Shown one piece after another: positions 33,384 to 46,900 of a stretch of 64,000 nucleotides of DNA. The stretch spans positions 9,093,507 to 9,157,506 of the forward strand of contig KL647289.1 of NCBI GenBank assembly GCA_000727475.1, in the 5' to 3' direction. Under the pieces are notes generated by a model. That model had not been told where the DNA came from and did not search any database. It worked only from the letters and a program-made list of their open reading frames with translations. Position 1 is the first letter of the stretch. Every line of letters starts with the position of its first letter. The translations under genes were made by a program, and so were the position numbers. This stretch comes from Sarcocystis neurona (lineage: Eukaryota; Apicomplexa; Conoidasida; Eucoccidiorida; Sarcocystidae).

Positions 33384-33944
33384 TGCAGAAACGAAAACAG
33401 TGAAGCAGTGTCAGAACAATCGAAAGTGAACGGCTGCGGACTGCACCTCAACCATCCGGAGACATGTAGTCCGATCTACGACACATTCCAATGCTTGAAT
33501 TCTGTGGCGACCTGCACACACGTAGGAACGAACAAGCACAACTGGTTTGCATGGTATAACAATTTCTTGCCTGCGCGTTTACTAGGGAGAACCCTGGTAA
33601 ATTGTCAGTACGGAGTATGGATGTCAAATAATCTAATTACCCAGGCGAAGAGATACCTTGCCGTGCGTCAAACCCAACCGCTGTGTTCTGCAATCGAGCT
33701 AGTGCAACCCGGTATAGTTAATGATCCAGTGAAAAACAGAGGATACTCTACGTGGATGTTGTGCTGTACGCGCGCTTTTCTAGTGCCCCGCCTCTATCCA
33801 GACACCCTCGCTATTCACTTCGACGGGAACGACGCACCAGAACAGCCTCGCCACTTACCAGGTTCGTCAGTCGGTGATTCTCCAGACAATATTCTCCCCT
33901 GCCCTACCCCCAAATGGACAGAAATAGCTGGGGATCGCAGGTAG
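33384..33944 (+). CDS. possible exon, unknown protein
   Basis: An open frame of 187 codons follows a good acceptor (ACTTTTGTGTCTGCAG) and ends at TAG 33944. It has no ATG near its start, so it would be an internal or terminal exon. Residue use looks protein-like (KHNWFAWYNNFLPARLL; GYS-TWMLCCTRAFLVPRLYP), with ten or so Cys, but I find no partner exon and no family. It may be a chance frame. Confidence 0.25.
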   Translation, partial: CRNENSEAVSEQSKVNGCGLHLNHPETCSPIYDTFQCLNSVATCTHVGTNKHNWFAWYNNFLPARLLGRTLVNCQYGVWMSNNLITQAKRYLAVRQTQPLCSAIELVQPGIVNDPVKNRGYSTWMLCCTRAFLVPRLYPDTLAIHFDGNDAPEQPRHLPGSSVGDSPDNILPCPTPKWTEIAGDRR

Positions 33945-34360
33945 CTCTACGTGGTCACATAGATCAATTTACGGCAGAAACGGAGGCTGTTGTTGTTTGC
34001 GGGTAACATTCCGCAGCCAGAGTGGCTGTCTAGTGTTGTCCAATCCAATGCAATCACAGAGAAGCGCCTAACTGCCCTTCACGTGGCGCGCAGGCCGCAG
34101 AGGGAACGCGTGCCTTCAGCGTTTGCAATGTTCAGAGCCGCAGAAGAACCAGGTGTTGCGTGGGCCTATTAACAAGAACGCACACAATCTTCAACACTGA
34201 AATGAGAATGAGGAAAGTGACACTTTCACGGTTGCGTCCGCCCATCACTACGATTCGGCAAGAGCCTAGCTGGCATGCTCCAAGTCAAGTACAGAGACCA
34301 AAAGTTCCCTCGTGGCAGCGTACACGTGAAACGTACACCTCCAGCAGCCTATCGGTAGTT

Positions 34361-34800
34361 TCTGTACTACTGCTGCGCTTTCGTAACATTACACCAGGGC
34401 ACCAGTCCTGTGTAATGTATCCGACTTCAGGGCGTTTCCGCAGACCGCCTCACAAAACTGATGCGTCTGGAAAGACCATTAATCTAAAGTCTTCACGCGC
34501 CAGACATCTGTGTTGCTGCGCTGTTTGCACGCCGTGATACACACATGGTAGTCGCAGCCGCAGGCGTGCACGGTACACACCCATTTCTCTTAATGATTAT
34601 ACGCATCAGTCGTCCAGTGGACGCCGGACAGTCAAACTTGCGTCTTATATCCGATAGTGAAAAGCGTCTGTACTACTGCTGCGCTTTCGTAACATTACAC
34701 CAGGGCACCAGTCCTGTGTAATGTATCCGACTTCAGGACGTTTCCGCAGACCGCCTCACAAAACTGAAGCGTCTGAAAAAATCATTAATCTAAAGGCTTC
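34361..34800. repeat. 134-bp direct repeat, copies 306 bp apart
   Basis: 34361-34494 and 34667-34800 are nearly identical: both run from TCTGTACTACTGCTGCGC through GGGCACCAGTCCTGTG to TTAATCTAAAG-CTTC. They differ at only a handful of positions, so the duplication is recent. Confidence 0.9.
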
Positions 34801-35159
34801 CCACACGTATTCTGGCGAGAATGAGTGCAAAAAGTGCGTTGAGTAGGCTGCCAGAGGCCGCTGCCAGATATTAAGAGTAGAGTGGTGGATTCTGCACTCG
34901 ATGGAAGTGCGCCTGAGCAGCTGCATCAAGACGTGGTAGCCCAACAGGAATGCAGAGGATACGTACGCAGGCAGTTCTTGTAGGAAAAGTAGAGAGCCTT
35001 CAAAGTCGAATGCACCCCAGATGCGCTTCAAGTCGAGTACACTTCTGATGAGTTACCGCGTGTGAAGGAGGCGCTCACCGGCTCCAGCCCTGCCAGCGCA
35101 GGCTCGATATTAATCAAGACCGCCTACAGTTTCAAATAACCCATTGCAGGAGCTGTGAC

Positions 35160-35890
35160 CAACTGATATCACAAGACACTCCATTCCAGCCCGCGCCGAC
35201 CGCGAGGGGCGCTACGTCACCTTCCTTCGGTTGACAGATCCGCTTTAGTGTTTGTCAGAGCCCCGGATCTCCGTAAAAGGCTCGCACAATGTTGTGGGGT
35301 TTCCCGACGTTCATCTGGTGACTCCATTGGAACTTATTTGATAGCCACGCAAGTCGACGAGAACACCTCAAGTTCATGCGTGACTGGTGAGTCGACTGGG
35401 ATCACTACTGTAAGAAGTGTAACCGGTGTATCACGGGCACTTTCACGTACCCGTTCTGCAGCGGGTGCGCGTGCGTGACACTGGTGGCGTCGCCTTCCAG
35501 TGCGCACCGTGTACGGCCACTTCCCTGGACACGCGCGCGTGAAGGACTCCGAAGCGCGTCTGCACACGCCTTCGTCGCCGTTACTAAATCTTCTCGAAGA
35601 ACTCTGGGTGGAGTTCCCCGTGCTCTCTTCTTCCTTCGTCAGAACTTGTTCATCAACTCGCAGCGCAGAGCCTGTCGTCGTCATCCGACGTGTCCAAGCA
35701 GACTAATTCCGTACTTGCTGGCACGCCCTCCGGAGACGCCCCAACCCACCGGTTACCTTGGAGGGAGTCACTCTTCTCGAAACAGGCGATTAACTTTTTC
35801 CCAAGTTGCACGGAATTTGTCGCTAGAAGCCATCAGTTCAGGCACTTCTCTCTGCGGTACACTGCGAAGGTCTACGTTCTAAATTAGAGA
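35160..35890. other. GC-richer island, frames open on both strands
   Basis: It holds a plus frame (35475-35882) and a minus frame starting with ATG at 35684 (to 35334, 116 codons, TKEEESTGNSTQSSSRR in its first half). Neither shows a domain, and I cannot choose between them. Confidence 0.25.
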
Positions 35891-36719
35891 GCTAGCAGTT
35901 GCCAGCGAGCACTCACGGGGACCCCGTCTACGCGCTGCAGAGGAGGTCGTTAACGCTCGTACTGGTGTGCACCCTAGGATGATCGCGCCATTTGTGTCAA
36001 ATCGAGCAGTAAATTACAAGGCAGACTCAGAGACACACGGATAAGGGGGCTCGTTTGCCCTTTGTGCTTTCCCGTGGCTCATGGTACCCTTACCAACTTG
36101 CATCGAGCCGATGATTTCAAGTCAGGGGCGCGTCGATCCAGTGCTACCACCTACGTGATCTGGAAAAGCAAGTATCAGTGCCAGCTCCACCCTCGCTTGC
36201 AAAGCGACACAGACCTTCACACCGCTACAGGCTCATCTTTTTTGTTCTCATCTTACAGGTAGACAAAACTCACGGTTAATCGTGGTCTGGTTTTGTCACG
36301 TGTACCCAGCTGCGCTGGTGCTATTGAAAGAAAGGCAGCCTAGTGAGTCTTTTACTTGCAATTTAATACCTGCATTCTGAGACTGCAGGCTTCGGAAGAG
36401 TACGCTGCGACAGGAACCGAATCATCCCTGTAGAAGTGGAGTTTTTGCTACCACGATGGGACTTTGCCATTTTGCAGATAGTCGATGGCGTCGAAGATTA
36501 CAAAGACCATCTATCGATTTGGCATACCTTTACGGGGGAGAGAGCGCACCTGAGTAAAAATGAGTCCTCGCAGGGAACGCGGACCTTGCAATACGCCTTT
36601 ACGCGTCACTGCGGTTTTCGAAACTCCCCACCATCCAGCAGCGTTATTCCTTTTTATACATACGTGACCCGGTGACATATCTACAATTACAATAGCGGAA
36701 AATTTTATACACGGCAAAG

Positions 36720-38568
36720 ATGTCACTTCAAGCACTACGCTCGCCCGTCCTGCCTTCAGCTGTTCTCTCCCGGCCCCTATTTACTGAAGGGTCGAAGGAA
36801 GGAGAAGCCAGCACATCAGGGTCGTCGTCGAGCTCTGCCTCATCTCCGCAGAGGTATCCAACATTTTTTGTGGAAGGTACTGGAGAATGTTCCCGAGCAG
36901 TGAGCGATACTCAAACTTCTAACAGCGACGGCGGTGAGCATGGCTCTACAGCTGAGTGCACCTTACCGTATTTGTTGCTTTCGGAGGCTCTGGCTGGGTT
37001 GCCAGCGACGTTCAATACGAAAGCCTCGGATAAGGCGTGCTTTTACTCATACTCCGATGCCGTGAGTCAGCAGAGAGATTCAGCAAGTTTTGTGGCTGAA
37101 AAGAGTAATAATTTGGAAGAACTACCCCCGAAAGAGGCAACAACAGACACCGGGTGCTCTGCCCTGCTCGCTACGCAAAATTGCGCGCAAGAAGCTCATA
37201 CGCAAGCAGCGTTTGCATCGATACCCCCGTCGCTTAGAGCCAACATCTCTTCACTGAGTTCATGTTATCCAGGGAGCCATGCAAACAAAGCCTTTGCTCC
37301 TTTCGAAGAAGCACTCGTGACGGTACATAACTACTTCAACGGCGACATTCACGAGAGTGGTGCGGAAAACTATTTGACCTCATATGAAGAAAGAGCCCCC
37401 CAAAATGATGCTCACGTAAAATTGGCTGAAGCGCAGCTTTTCAAGAACGTCGCCACCGCCTCAGGGGAGCCCGTTGCATGTGGACGAGGTGAAAGCGCCA
37501 TTGTAAATTCGCAGTATAATGACCCGGCACTACCACGTCAGCCTCACGCACTGGCGGCGGACCTGTGCGAGCCATCCAGAGATCTCAACGGCTCAACAGA
37601 AAAGGACGGTGCCCTTACATATGTGCCGAAGCCGGAAGACTTGGAAAGGATAGCTTACGTAATACGGGGTTTCGGCCTGTCACCTGGTTCTTCGCTAACA
37701 GGGGGGCCCTCGTCAGGACTACACCGTTCTAGAGATGGTGAAATTTTATCAGGGCACGACCTTGCCCACTTCATTGGTAGACGGCACACGCTGCCTGCGA
37801 AGGGTCCGCTTGAAATCACACGGTCAACTGAAGATGATCTTTCCGCCGATCGCGTTGTTCACCGCCGGCATAGCGGCCCATTTCTTCTGCCCGTGTTTTC
37901 TTTCTGTGACAGTGAAAGTGCTGGACCGGTTTCTGAACGCGTCACAGCTGCCCATGATGCCGTCTCGATACAGCAGGGAGAGTCACCTGTGTCGAAGTCT
38001 TCGATGCACTCCGGCCAACCAAGAGAAGGGGGTGGGGACACTGAACTTACGAGGCGGAATCACAGAGACGGAGGGAACACTGAACAAGCAAAATACACGC
38101 TGATAGTAAATGTTCCGCCTACGACGACGAGACAAGACCTGCACTTGACTTTTAGTGCTTTCGGAGTGGTCGAGCTGACAGTAGTGGTCTGCGACAAAGA
38201 TCATCGACATCCGAACAAAGAATGGACAGCAACGAGCGGTGAGTCTAGCAAACGCAAGCCTTCCATCCGAAGAGAGCACATTCGCACGGATTTCCGTAGA
38301 TTTGCTTGGAATGCAGATGTGCTTTGTCAGCTACGTGTGTATATGGCCCTTTGCAGGGTATGCATTTGTTCGCTTTTCTAAAACGGAAGAAGCAGCTGCT
38401 GCGGTAGCAGCCGCAGCGCTCGGCACCGTTCGCCTGCGCGGAAGTCGGGTTCGGGCGACATGGGCGAAGAAGGATTCCGTGCCAAAGCATGCAAGTGGAG
38501 GCAGTACAGCGGCAGGATGCAACCGAAACACCAGTGGTAATGGCAAAGGTGAGACTAGCTATTTGTAA
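36720..38568 (+). CDS. RRM-containing RNA-binding protein
   Basis: Exon 1 is 36720-38238 (donor AGCG/GTGAGT, phase 1) and exon 2 is 38357-38568 (acceptor CCCTTTGCAG/GGTATG), ending at TAA; about 576 residues. The first about 460 residues are Ser/Thr/Glu-rich and probably disordered. The C-terminal part is one RRM: RNP2-like YTLIVNVPP, helix TTRQDLHLTFSAFG, then across the intron the RNP1-like GYAFVRFSKTEEAA and a final strand GSRVRATWAKKD. The intron splits the RRM just before RNP1 and the joined codon is Gly, as expected. The start has A at -3 (AAAGATGT). A second donor at 38548 (GGCAAAG/GTGAGA) would let the message skip the TAA and possibly splice into the next gene. The likely role is RNA binding in nucleus or cytoplasm; the target is unknown. 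Confidence 0.8.
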
Positions 38569-38689
38569 GTTTGGATCTTTTTTGTCATCGGTGGGTTGAA
38601 CTCATGCACCTATGTAGTCGACTTTTGGTAATTCCGAAAACGCTGTTGCCGCCAAGGACTCGCAAGTTTAGAGGCGGCCGTGACTAAAT

Positions 38690-39488
38690 ATGAAAAGTGA
38701 AGTCTACTGTTACGAGGAGTCTGTAGACAGCCCGAAAACGGCAGCTGCTGCTATTATGTCTCGTGTCGCTTCTTCAGGACGTTCAAGAACATCTGAGCCT
38801 GGCACACCTGCGCAGACATCGTGTCTTTACCAGCGCGTGGAAGACAGAGACATAACCGAGAGACAGCAGCGTCTGGGCATACTCGCGTCCACACTGGATA
38901 AAGATAGAAACGGCGTCGCTTCGGGAAGTCCCGTACAGGCGTACGGGTTTAAAGTGCCGCTTACTCTCTGTTCGACGCCGGAGTCTGCTCAAGAATTCGC
39001 GTGCCACATATGCAGAACTTTTCTTGCAGCAGATCCAGTTGTTCTGCCTTGCTGGCACATTTTCTGCAACGAATGTCTGCAACAGTGGAAAAGGCATTTT
39101 ACGGGGGGGAAAGAAAATGAGTACTGCTGTCCAAACTGCGGTATGTGGACGACGACTGTGCATGAGAAAAAAATGGATGAAGGTGAGCGTTCAGCTAGAC
39201 AATCAAGGAACACAGTGCAATATGGTGTTGTTCCCAAGTACCGACTGTCCTTCGGTCACCACCTGATTTCGGCGTACACAATTGGCTTTTTCGTCCTGTT
39301 CCCGTCTGCGTGTTTGTCCTCTGCGTGTCTTGTCATTAGCTGCAGGTGGGCCCTTGCTGAAGCTGCGGCAGATCCGGGATGCGGAAAACGTTGCATGCTT
39401 TTTTACCCCCAAATGCCGGTGGACAGGACCACTCAGCTGTATTACAACCCACATGCGACTTCACACCTGTTTTAGAAACCCCGGCTGA
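38690..39488 (+). CDS. RING-finger plus TRAF-type zinc-finger protein, probable E3 ubiquitin ligase
   Basis: Exon 1 is 38690-39182 (donor GATGAAG/GTGAGC, phase 1) and exon 2 is 39346-39488 (acceptor TTAGCTGCAG/GTGGGC), ending at TGA; 210 residues. Residues about 105-150 form a C3HC4 RING: ACHICRTFL, then LPCWHIFCNECLQQW, then CCPNCGMW. Exon 2 adds LLKLRQIRDAENVACFF and KCRWTGPLSCITTHMRLHTC, which fits a TRAF-type zinc finger (C..C-W-G...L..H...C). RING followed by TRAF-type finger is the layout of E3 ligases such as NRDP1/RNF41. The N-terminal 100 residues look disordered. ATGs at 38690 and 38756 are both possible. The gene starts only 121 bp after the RRM stop, on the same strand, so one longer RRM-RING message is an alternative. 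Confidence 0.8.
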
Positions 39489-39489
39489 A

Positions 39490-40970
39490 TGCATATTTAC
39501 CACGCTGGCGCTCCCGTCCGTAAAGGTTATCCACGGGGGCCAGTTTTTACCCGCTTGCGAGACTCATTGAGTAGACTACTATTTAAGTCATGTGTTTGGT
39601 GTTTCAATGCTTCATTCCACTGTGAATGCGTCGATCTCGTACTCTTCTTTCGTTGCATTCGGAAACTCTCGCGTGCCATGTGAGACAGAGTTTCGGGCTC
39701 CGCCCCAGGCGGCGCGGCGACAGTGAAAAGTTGCAAACGGGTAATCATTTGGAAGAGAAGAGGGAAGCGCCACGACACGTTTTTCGTGGCGCCTATGAAG
39801 GTGTGTGTAGACACGTATTACTCGTGTTATTTGTCGTGTGCTGCTCTGCAAGTTGACCGTAACTATGACCTTGCACCACAGCTGCTTGTGTGCTTGTGTC
39901 CGCTTGTTCGAATGCCACAACCCGTGCTTCCGCGGTGCACGAGTATGACACAGACTGGGCTGTAGGCTCCGAAATCCATGTTGTCAGCGTGCGTCAAACC
40001 TCTGTTACCTGCGGTGGCGCTCTGGGAAGGACTTCACACATGGGAATCAGCATTCGTCGGTATCCGAGGCAATCGTTGAGCAGGGCTTTGCGAACCACCA
40101 TGCAAATTGCTGTTTTGAAGACTTCGGTGAATGATGCGTGAGGCGTACGCTTTGGAGTGTAGAACTTGTGTAATGGTTCAAAACTCATGCGATGCCGCCA
40201 CTTCGTTTCATAAAAGGTAAACCCCCCGTCCCTGCCGATTATCTATGCCAGAGCCTGTGTTGTTCGGACAAAGGCCTTTCTTGGTTGTGCAAGACTGGTT
40301 CTGCACTTCTAAGGAGCAATGTGCTTTGGCAGAAAAAATGACACGGTCTGCACAGGCAGATCGCTTTTGATCTCCGCGAAAAACTGGAATCATAGTGCCT
40401 TTCAGTGTACTATGAAGGGAGGTTATTGATATTTACTCGCCTAAAGCCGTATAGTTAATGATGAGGGCGGATTTTCGCACACAGTCACATTCATGCGCCC
40501 TTCCTCACGCATTTGCTGGGTTATGTGCGAGGAAGGTTTCGGCACATCAGCCGGCACTTAACCTTCACCGTACCATGTGTCCAGTCTGCTAGAGTTGTTT
40601 CTTGTTTTCAGCCACAGTGCCACTAATAGGCAGTCCACCACTACCCAGCCGCACTCAGCAGCAGCGCATGGAAGAAGGCACGCAGACAGTTAATATCATG
40701 TGTTAATATCATTTCACTTTAAGGAATGTCGTCGTCTTCGAGTTCTCGTGTTAGTAAATCATCTCAGTCAACGTGCTGCCACGAGTACCTCGTGCACACA
40801 ACACCGCCTCTAGATTATTTGTACACTTTGTACCGTCACGGAAGTGCCACCACGTAAGCCAAAACAGTTGTCAGGACTGACCTTTCTACCAACGGCAACG
40901 TCGTCTTCTCCAGCGGTAGGCGGCAAAAACAAAGGCCATTACAGAAGCACACATCAACAGGTTCACGATA
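39490..40970. other. no supported gene
   Basis: About 1.5 kb between convergent genes. Only short frames, no repeats and no recognised RNA. Confidence 0.4.
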
Positions 40971-40974
40971 TCCA

Positions 40975-43900
40975 TCAAATATATTTGAATGGACTGCCCC
41001 ACATTTGCGTCCAGTTCCTCCCCTTCTGCAGCGTGATATGGAGCGCCGGACGATCTAGCGGGAGCTTTACATCCTCGACCTCCTCAGGAGCCTGAGTAAG
41101 CAGTCCTGGATGTGCGTAGCTGCACGGAAGTCGTTGCTCGTCTACAGCGGTGTCAGGAGACAAACCCGTTACTCGAGTGGGACGTTCATGCGTCCCTGCA
41201 GCGGGAGAGGGTGGTGCGGTAGGTACAAAAAGGGGAACGGCCTCGTAGAGGGCTTGAAGTTGGCCTACATCCATCGGGGGAAAGCGACACGCCTGCGGTG
41301 GCACGCAAAGAATAAGCGGCACAAAGGGTTGACCAATAAATTTTGCAAGTGACGACGGATTGTAGAACGTATGACGTAGGCGGAACATGAGTGCAGGTAG
41401 CTATATGAGCCAGTATGCCATCAGGGACACAACTCGAGAGGCCTGGACGCTGTAGCATATACTTGTATACTGTGCGGTACGCGGTGTGTCCATCATTGGC
41501 CACCAAGGGCAATTTACCGCCTCTGTCAGGGTCCAAGCAGCTCCATCCATATAGGCGATGGTGTGCACGAATTCGTCGCCAAAAACCTGAGAAACGGGAA
41601 AGCGTTATTTTTAAGTTCTTCCTGTGCAGCTCTTGAACTCCGGCGTCCCGTTGTGGTACACTAGTAGGCATTCCGGGTTTTGCAGGCTGAGGGGAGTACT
41701 CAAGCTGGCATTCAGGACAGTTTCTCCTGGAATCTTGGCTACCGTACGTAGGTGCTTCAGTTGTCGAGTACGGGAAAGCAACAACTTCGTTATATCGCGT
41801 TGTCTTTACTTTTGGATTTCTGGGGTATATTTACCACGCTTGCTTACTGAGATAAGAACATGTACACCGTGTACACAGGAGTGTGCTGCGCAGCTGGATC
41901 CGGTAAACAACAACTGGCGAAGCGTGCAGGGCACCGTACGAGATGGTCGGCATGAACCACTAAATGGAAGGAACAGCGTTTGGTAAGGGTAAACTGTTGC
42001 CGAATCTTATGTCCGTTGCTCAACGGAGGACCGAACGTGAAGAGCCTGCAGAAGACTGACCTTGTTACCTCCAAAAAATACATCCATCCTTCTGCTGTTG
42101 ATGTCCCACGTGACGTGTTCGCTGCGGATGCCTTCTCTGATGAAGAGGACGACTTCGAAAGAGAAGAGCGTTTCGCGCCACACGTAGTGCTTTGACGCGC
42201 CTGTCATGCGATCGCCCATTTCACACCCGTGTCTAATTCCACCAGAACGGTATAGAGTGTGGTCTCTGAAACCTCGGCTTCCATCCCGGCGAGGATCGGC
42301 AGGCTTATCGAGGCCATATAGGCGAGAAGTGTAATCTGTCGGAGCACAAGATGTAGCATTGGTACACAGTGCGGGTGTTTCGTAGAGAGGGATGCCAGCC
42401 GACAGTGCTGAGCCAGTCGCACTACGCGTCAACAAAAAAGAAACTAGGTTATCTGCTATGCGAGTCAAAAAAATCGTAACGGTCTCACGCCAGTGACACG
42501 CGCGTGTGTCTCCGCCGGTCGGCAATTTCAGTAGCGAAGACGTTACGTTACATCAGCACAGTGCGGAAAATTTGCAACAATCACGTGTTACACCTGCCAG
42601 GCAAAAGTCGGGTTTCCCTCTTCGTGACACGAAGAACTATTCCCGCAGAAAGCCGGCACGACTGACCACAGTACTACATAAGAAGCGCGAAACGTTCTCC
42701 TCACGCGTATCTTCTAGTATGAAGGGAGGGGCCTGCAACGACGTGTAGCTACGTCTTTTCACTTATGCAGTACGCACTGTCAATTTTTTCTCTTTGCGTG
42801 AGGGTCATTGCAGGCTCAATATCCTCCCAGTAATGGCTGTTCGGATTGGTCAGCATCTCGCCCTGAACAGGAAGAGCATACCACAGCAGTGCCTTCATAA
42901 ATGAGCTGTGTATCGTACAGGCATGTGGCTTTTAAAACTACATCTGTTTGTCCCGTTGCCAAGGAGTCAAGGAAAATGGGGCACCGCAAGCAACTTAGCG
43001 ATTACAAACATCGTCACGTTGTCTGTCGAAACAGCGTTGTCCAATGTCTGGTTCGCCTCGACCTTCCACACACACACACACAGACACCTGTGCCCCCTCC
43101 CACAAGCGAGCCCTGTTAAACACACACGTGTTCGCAGCTGGCCCGCTGCCGCGGCTGCTCCTGCGTGGCTTGTGCAAGTGAACGAGCTGTTACGTCGAGC
43201 TTGTGTAGGCCACAGAGTCACGTTCTCCGGGTAAAATGTGGATTTTTAGTGGGGAGTGGGCTCACGGCTGGCCGATCTTGCAAGACGGGATCGGAGAGAC
43301 ACACCGTGGAGGATGATGGAAGTCAGCAGCGGGTACGAGGGGGCGGACACACTCGTTGTAGAATTAGTTCTTCTTCAGCTTTCTCTGCGTACCTCAATTT
43401 TCTTCCGCAGCGTATCTGCTTTGTGCTCTAACCACTCGTCATGCGTCACATTCGCAGGAATACACTCCTCGGGAAGCTCCTTAACTAACTGCACGTCAGG
43501 TCCCATGCGCCACCAGCGTTCATCCTTGTCGTACATGTTGCACATCGTTATGTCAAACCTGGAACGCGCAGAGAGGATGCAAATGAAAGTTCAAAAGATA
43601 TACCTTTCGGTGAAGTGGTACGTACAGGTATCCCCTGAGATGGAGGCAAATCATGTGGTCGCGCTTGTAAGCAGCATTAATACGCAAGAGGAAGTGACGA
43701 CAAAATTCTCGATGAAGACGAGATGCGTCCCACGAACACGAAGTCCACATACACGGCGTCTCCTTCCGAAGCTATCCTGGACCTTCACTTGTGCTATGTG
43801 AATCTCTCTATCGTCCACTAGGAGCTACAGGGATCCTGCAGACGCGCTATTAGCAGTGTGTACTGCGACCCTTGCACAGACATCACACAACGTACTCTCA

Positions 43901-46900
43901 GACAACATTGTCGTCCTTTTTAAACGTAACAGATGGATGGTTGCTCCGCCTTTGTAGCCGCGCCCGCAGAAATCTAACCGCCTATCGCTGCCACAGATTA
44001 GATATCTACTTTTCTGATGGTGGAATGCGAGTGACGCACGACTCCTGCGCAGCCGCCTCGCTTTTTCCCTCTAGTTTCCTTCGATTATAGACGGATCCAC
44101 ACACGCAGACGCTGGGTGTGTCTATGCGTACATTTTCAGACAGCAAGCACATGCTTTAGTCACCTGAAAAGAAAGAAGCCGTCTGCTATCATGTAAGGGT
44201 GCCCACACTCGCATGACGCACACACTTATGTACCCGTCTTATATCTCTCTGTGCGTGCCGAACCCCTGCTTGTGTGAGAAGCCCTACGCGAGCCACTGGC
44301 CGCCAGTCAAGCGAATATCGAGATGGCTGCGCTTCGACGAGTGCTCCCCTGCCGTGTCTCCGTAGTGCACAGCCGCCTTTTCCGACGCGGGACGTGCATT
44401 TTCCGTCTGATTGAACCTCAAGCTGACTTCAAAATCAGAAGGAAGAATCATTTCTGGGGCCAGCAAAAAGACTGAACGCTCTAGCTTGCGCATGCTGGTC
44501 AAAGCCGCCCGCATACCCGGCACTGCGTTAGCCTGAGAATATGAACCATCAAGAGAGAGCCTCACCGCAGAAGAAACCATCGCCTCAGAGATATACACTG
44601 CCCCCGAAGATACGCTTCATCAGCCCACAAGAAGAGAGGCAATCCGGTAACGAAGACGTCGGGGTGACGCGACGATGAAGTCGTCACTGCAGAACAAGTA
44701 AGGCGTCTTTCTGCGCAGCAAACCCACTGGCGCGGTACAAACACCTCTCAAGCAGCTATACTGCTTGAGACGCTGAAAGCAGCAAATCGACAGCAGCTTT
44801 TTGTAGGCAGCCGTCATGCCGTCCGGTAGCATTCTGCGTCCTTCCACGGCTGTCCCCGAAAAGAAGTACCTTAACACTGCTAGTAGCTGCTAGACAACAC
44901 GAGACACACAAGCTGTACAAGCTGATGTATCAGCAACAGCGTACAAAGAATCATTACCTACTGTTTACTCGTACGCTGGGGTGTTAACTGTGTGTGGCCT
45001 TGGCAAGCTTGCACACGCACAGGCGAAGCGACGGATTTAATACTACTGGACAAGAACGCACGGCAGTACAGTCAGACCCACTAACCAGCCTGGCAGTAGG
45101 GGCAGTAATGACCTTTCAACTGTACCCCTGCATTTGTCTGCCGTCATTTTATCTCTAGATGAACTCGGCACGCGAACTACAGCAGGAGGCGAAATTTGTC
45201 ATGACGTACGTTCAAAGGCCGACGGACGTGTGCGGGACCTGAATCGTAGAGGTGTGTACAAGTAGTAGACAAGCGGCCACCCGTCACCATCTTTCACCAA
45301 ATTCCATCGCTCCACCAGCCTACACGACTATTCGTTTCAAGAGACTTGAACCGTTTCTTTGTAGGTATAGCCGTAAGGGAGAGAAATGAATGCTTCCCTA
45401 AACACGCTGGTATCTGCGAGTTTGCCGATGTATCAGAAGACCCTCTAGGTCGAGACGAAGTACTGCTGCACTGCGCGTCTTGGGTTTTGCCGCTGTGCAG
45501 GTCCCACTAAAACGCACCAGGGGGAATTCCATCATCGTCGTGTTGAAGGCGCGATTGTCCATTATCTTTGTTCCCTCGAGAGAATACAAAGAAAACTCGA
45601 TAGTGACGTTCGATTTCAGCGTCGGGAAAGCGTCGCCTTCACCCCCTGCAACTTGGCGTTTCAGCACCTAAACATCGAAATCGCCAGCTCCACAGCCGTC
45701 GTCCCCGTTGTAGAGGAACGGAACAGTTGTTTTGCTGCTGCTCAACCAACAACAGCGGCGGCACACTTCAACAGATACTTGAGATTAGACGCGCTAAATC
45801 ATTTGCAGGGTCCACCCTCCTCGTGAATACATCTTTTCCCTCCTCCTAAAGTTACAAAATACGTACACGTGCATTTTTACGACGGCGGTTTTGCGTGTGT
45901 GTCTGCTGCTACTTTCGCCTTCTGTCTCATTTTCCGCCCAGCTTCTTGACACGTGATGCAACAGTGTCCAAGCAGGTAATGCGTTCCACCCTTCTTTGTA
46001 AGAACTTGAGCAACTCACTCGGATGCAACACTCGTTATGCTCGTGACGATTTTTGACGTTTGCTTCCCTCAGCACTACGTTCCTCAAAAATGCTCTCAGG
46101 GGGCAGTCAATAAAATGATATGAGTACATCCATCTGTCCGGAGGCATCTATGTTTTTCTGAGAATACACACTTGAATCTCTTTAACTGGTGGACACACCC
46201 CGACCGAACTACGCCTTTCGACTGGAGCGCTAGCCACAGGATCAGCGCCACATGGAATTTCGTCTTACGCAGCCGGAGCGGTTTTCCGTTAAGCGGCGTG
46301 TGGGTTTATTTTGGCCAGCACAAAGGTGGACAGGAAGAGAAAAGCTGCCGGCGTTTCCGCGGTTTCTTTGTGAAAGCTACCGCGCGTTGACGACACTGCG
46401 CACCTGTTGGCTTTGCTGTCCTGTTTCGAGACATCACCGGCTATGCTGCAACTTAGCTGATGCAGTAAAACTGCGTGATGCCACGCACGGGGGAGGGCTG
46501 CTGGGCCAGCAGCTAAGTAAGGCAAGGATAGAAAGGAGAGGTAGTGGCTGAGCATACTCAAGCAGTAGACTGACGAAACGAGGGTGATTTTTGGCACGGT
46601 AGGATTGCCTAATTCCATCAATGAACAAGCGTTTGCAGGAATGAAGTTTCAGGTACGATGAAAGGAACAAGGACAGCACACATCATAAAGGAGATAAAGA
46701 GGCAAGTGTGAGAAAAACTAAGAGAATCACACGTGATCGACCACTCCCGCGAAGAAGCGCCGACGTTGTGTTCCACAAGTGAATAACCACACCGCACTGG
46801 TACTGAATTTTCTGAGACACTTTTTGATGCGGCAAAGAGGAGAAGTAGTTGACAATCTCACCTCTTTCTTCTGTGATCAAGGACCGTTTCAGCAATCGTT

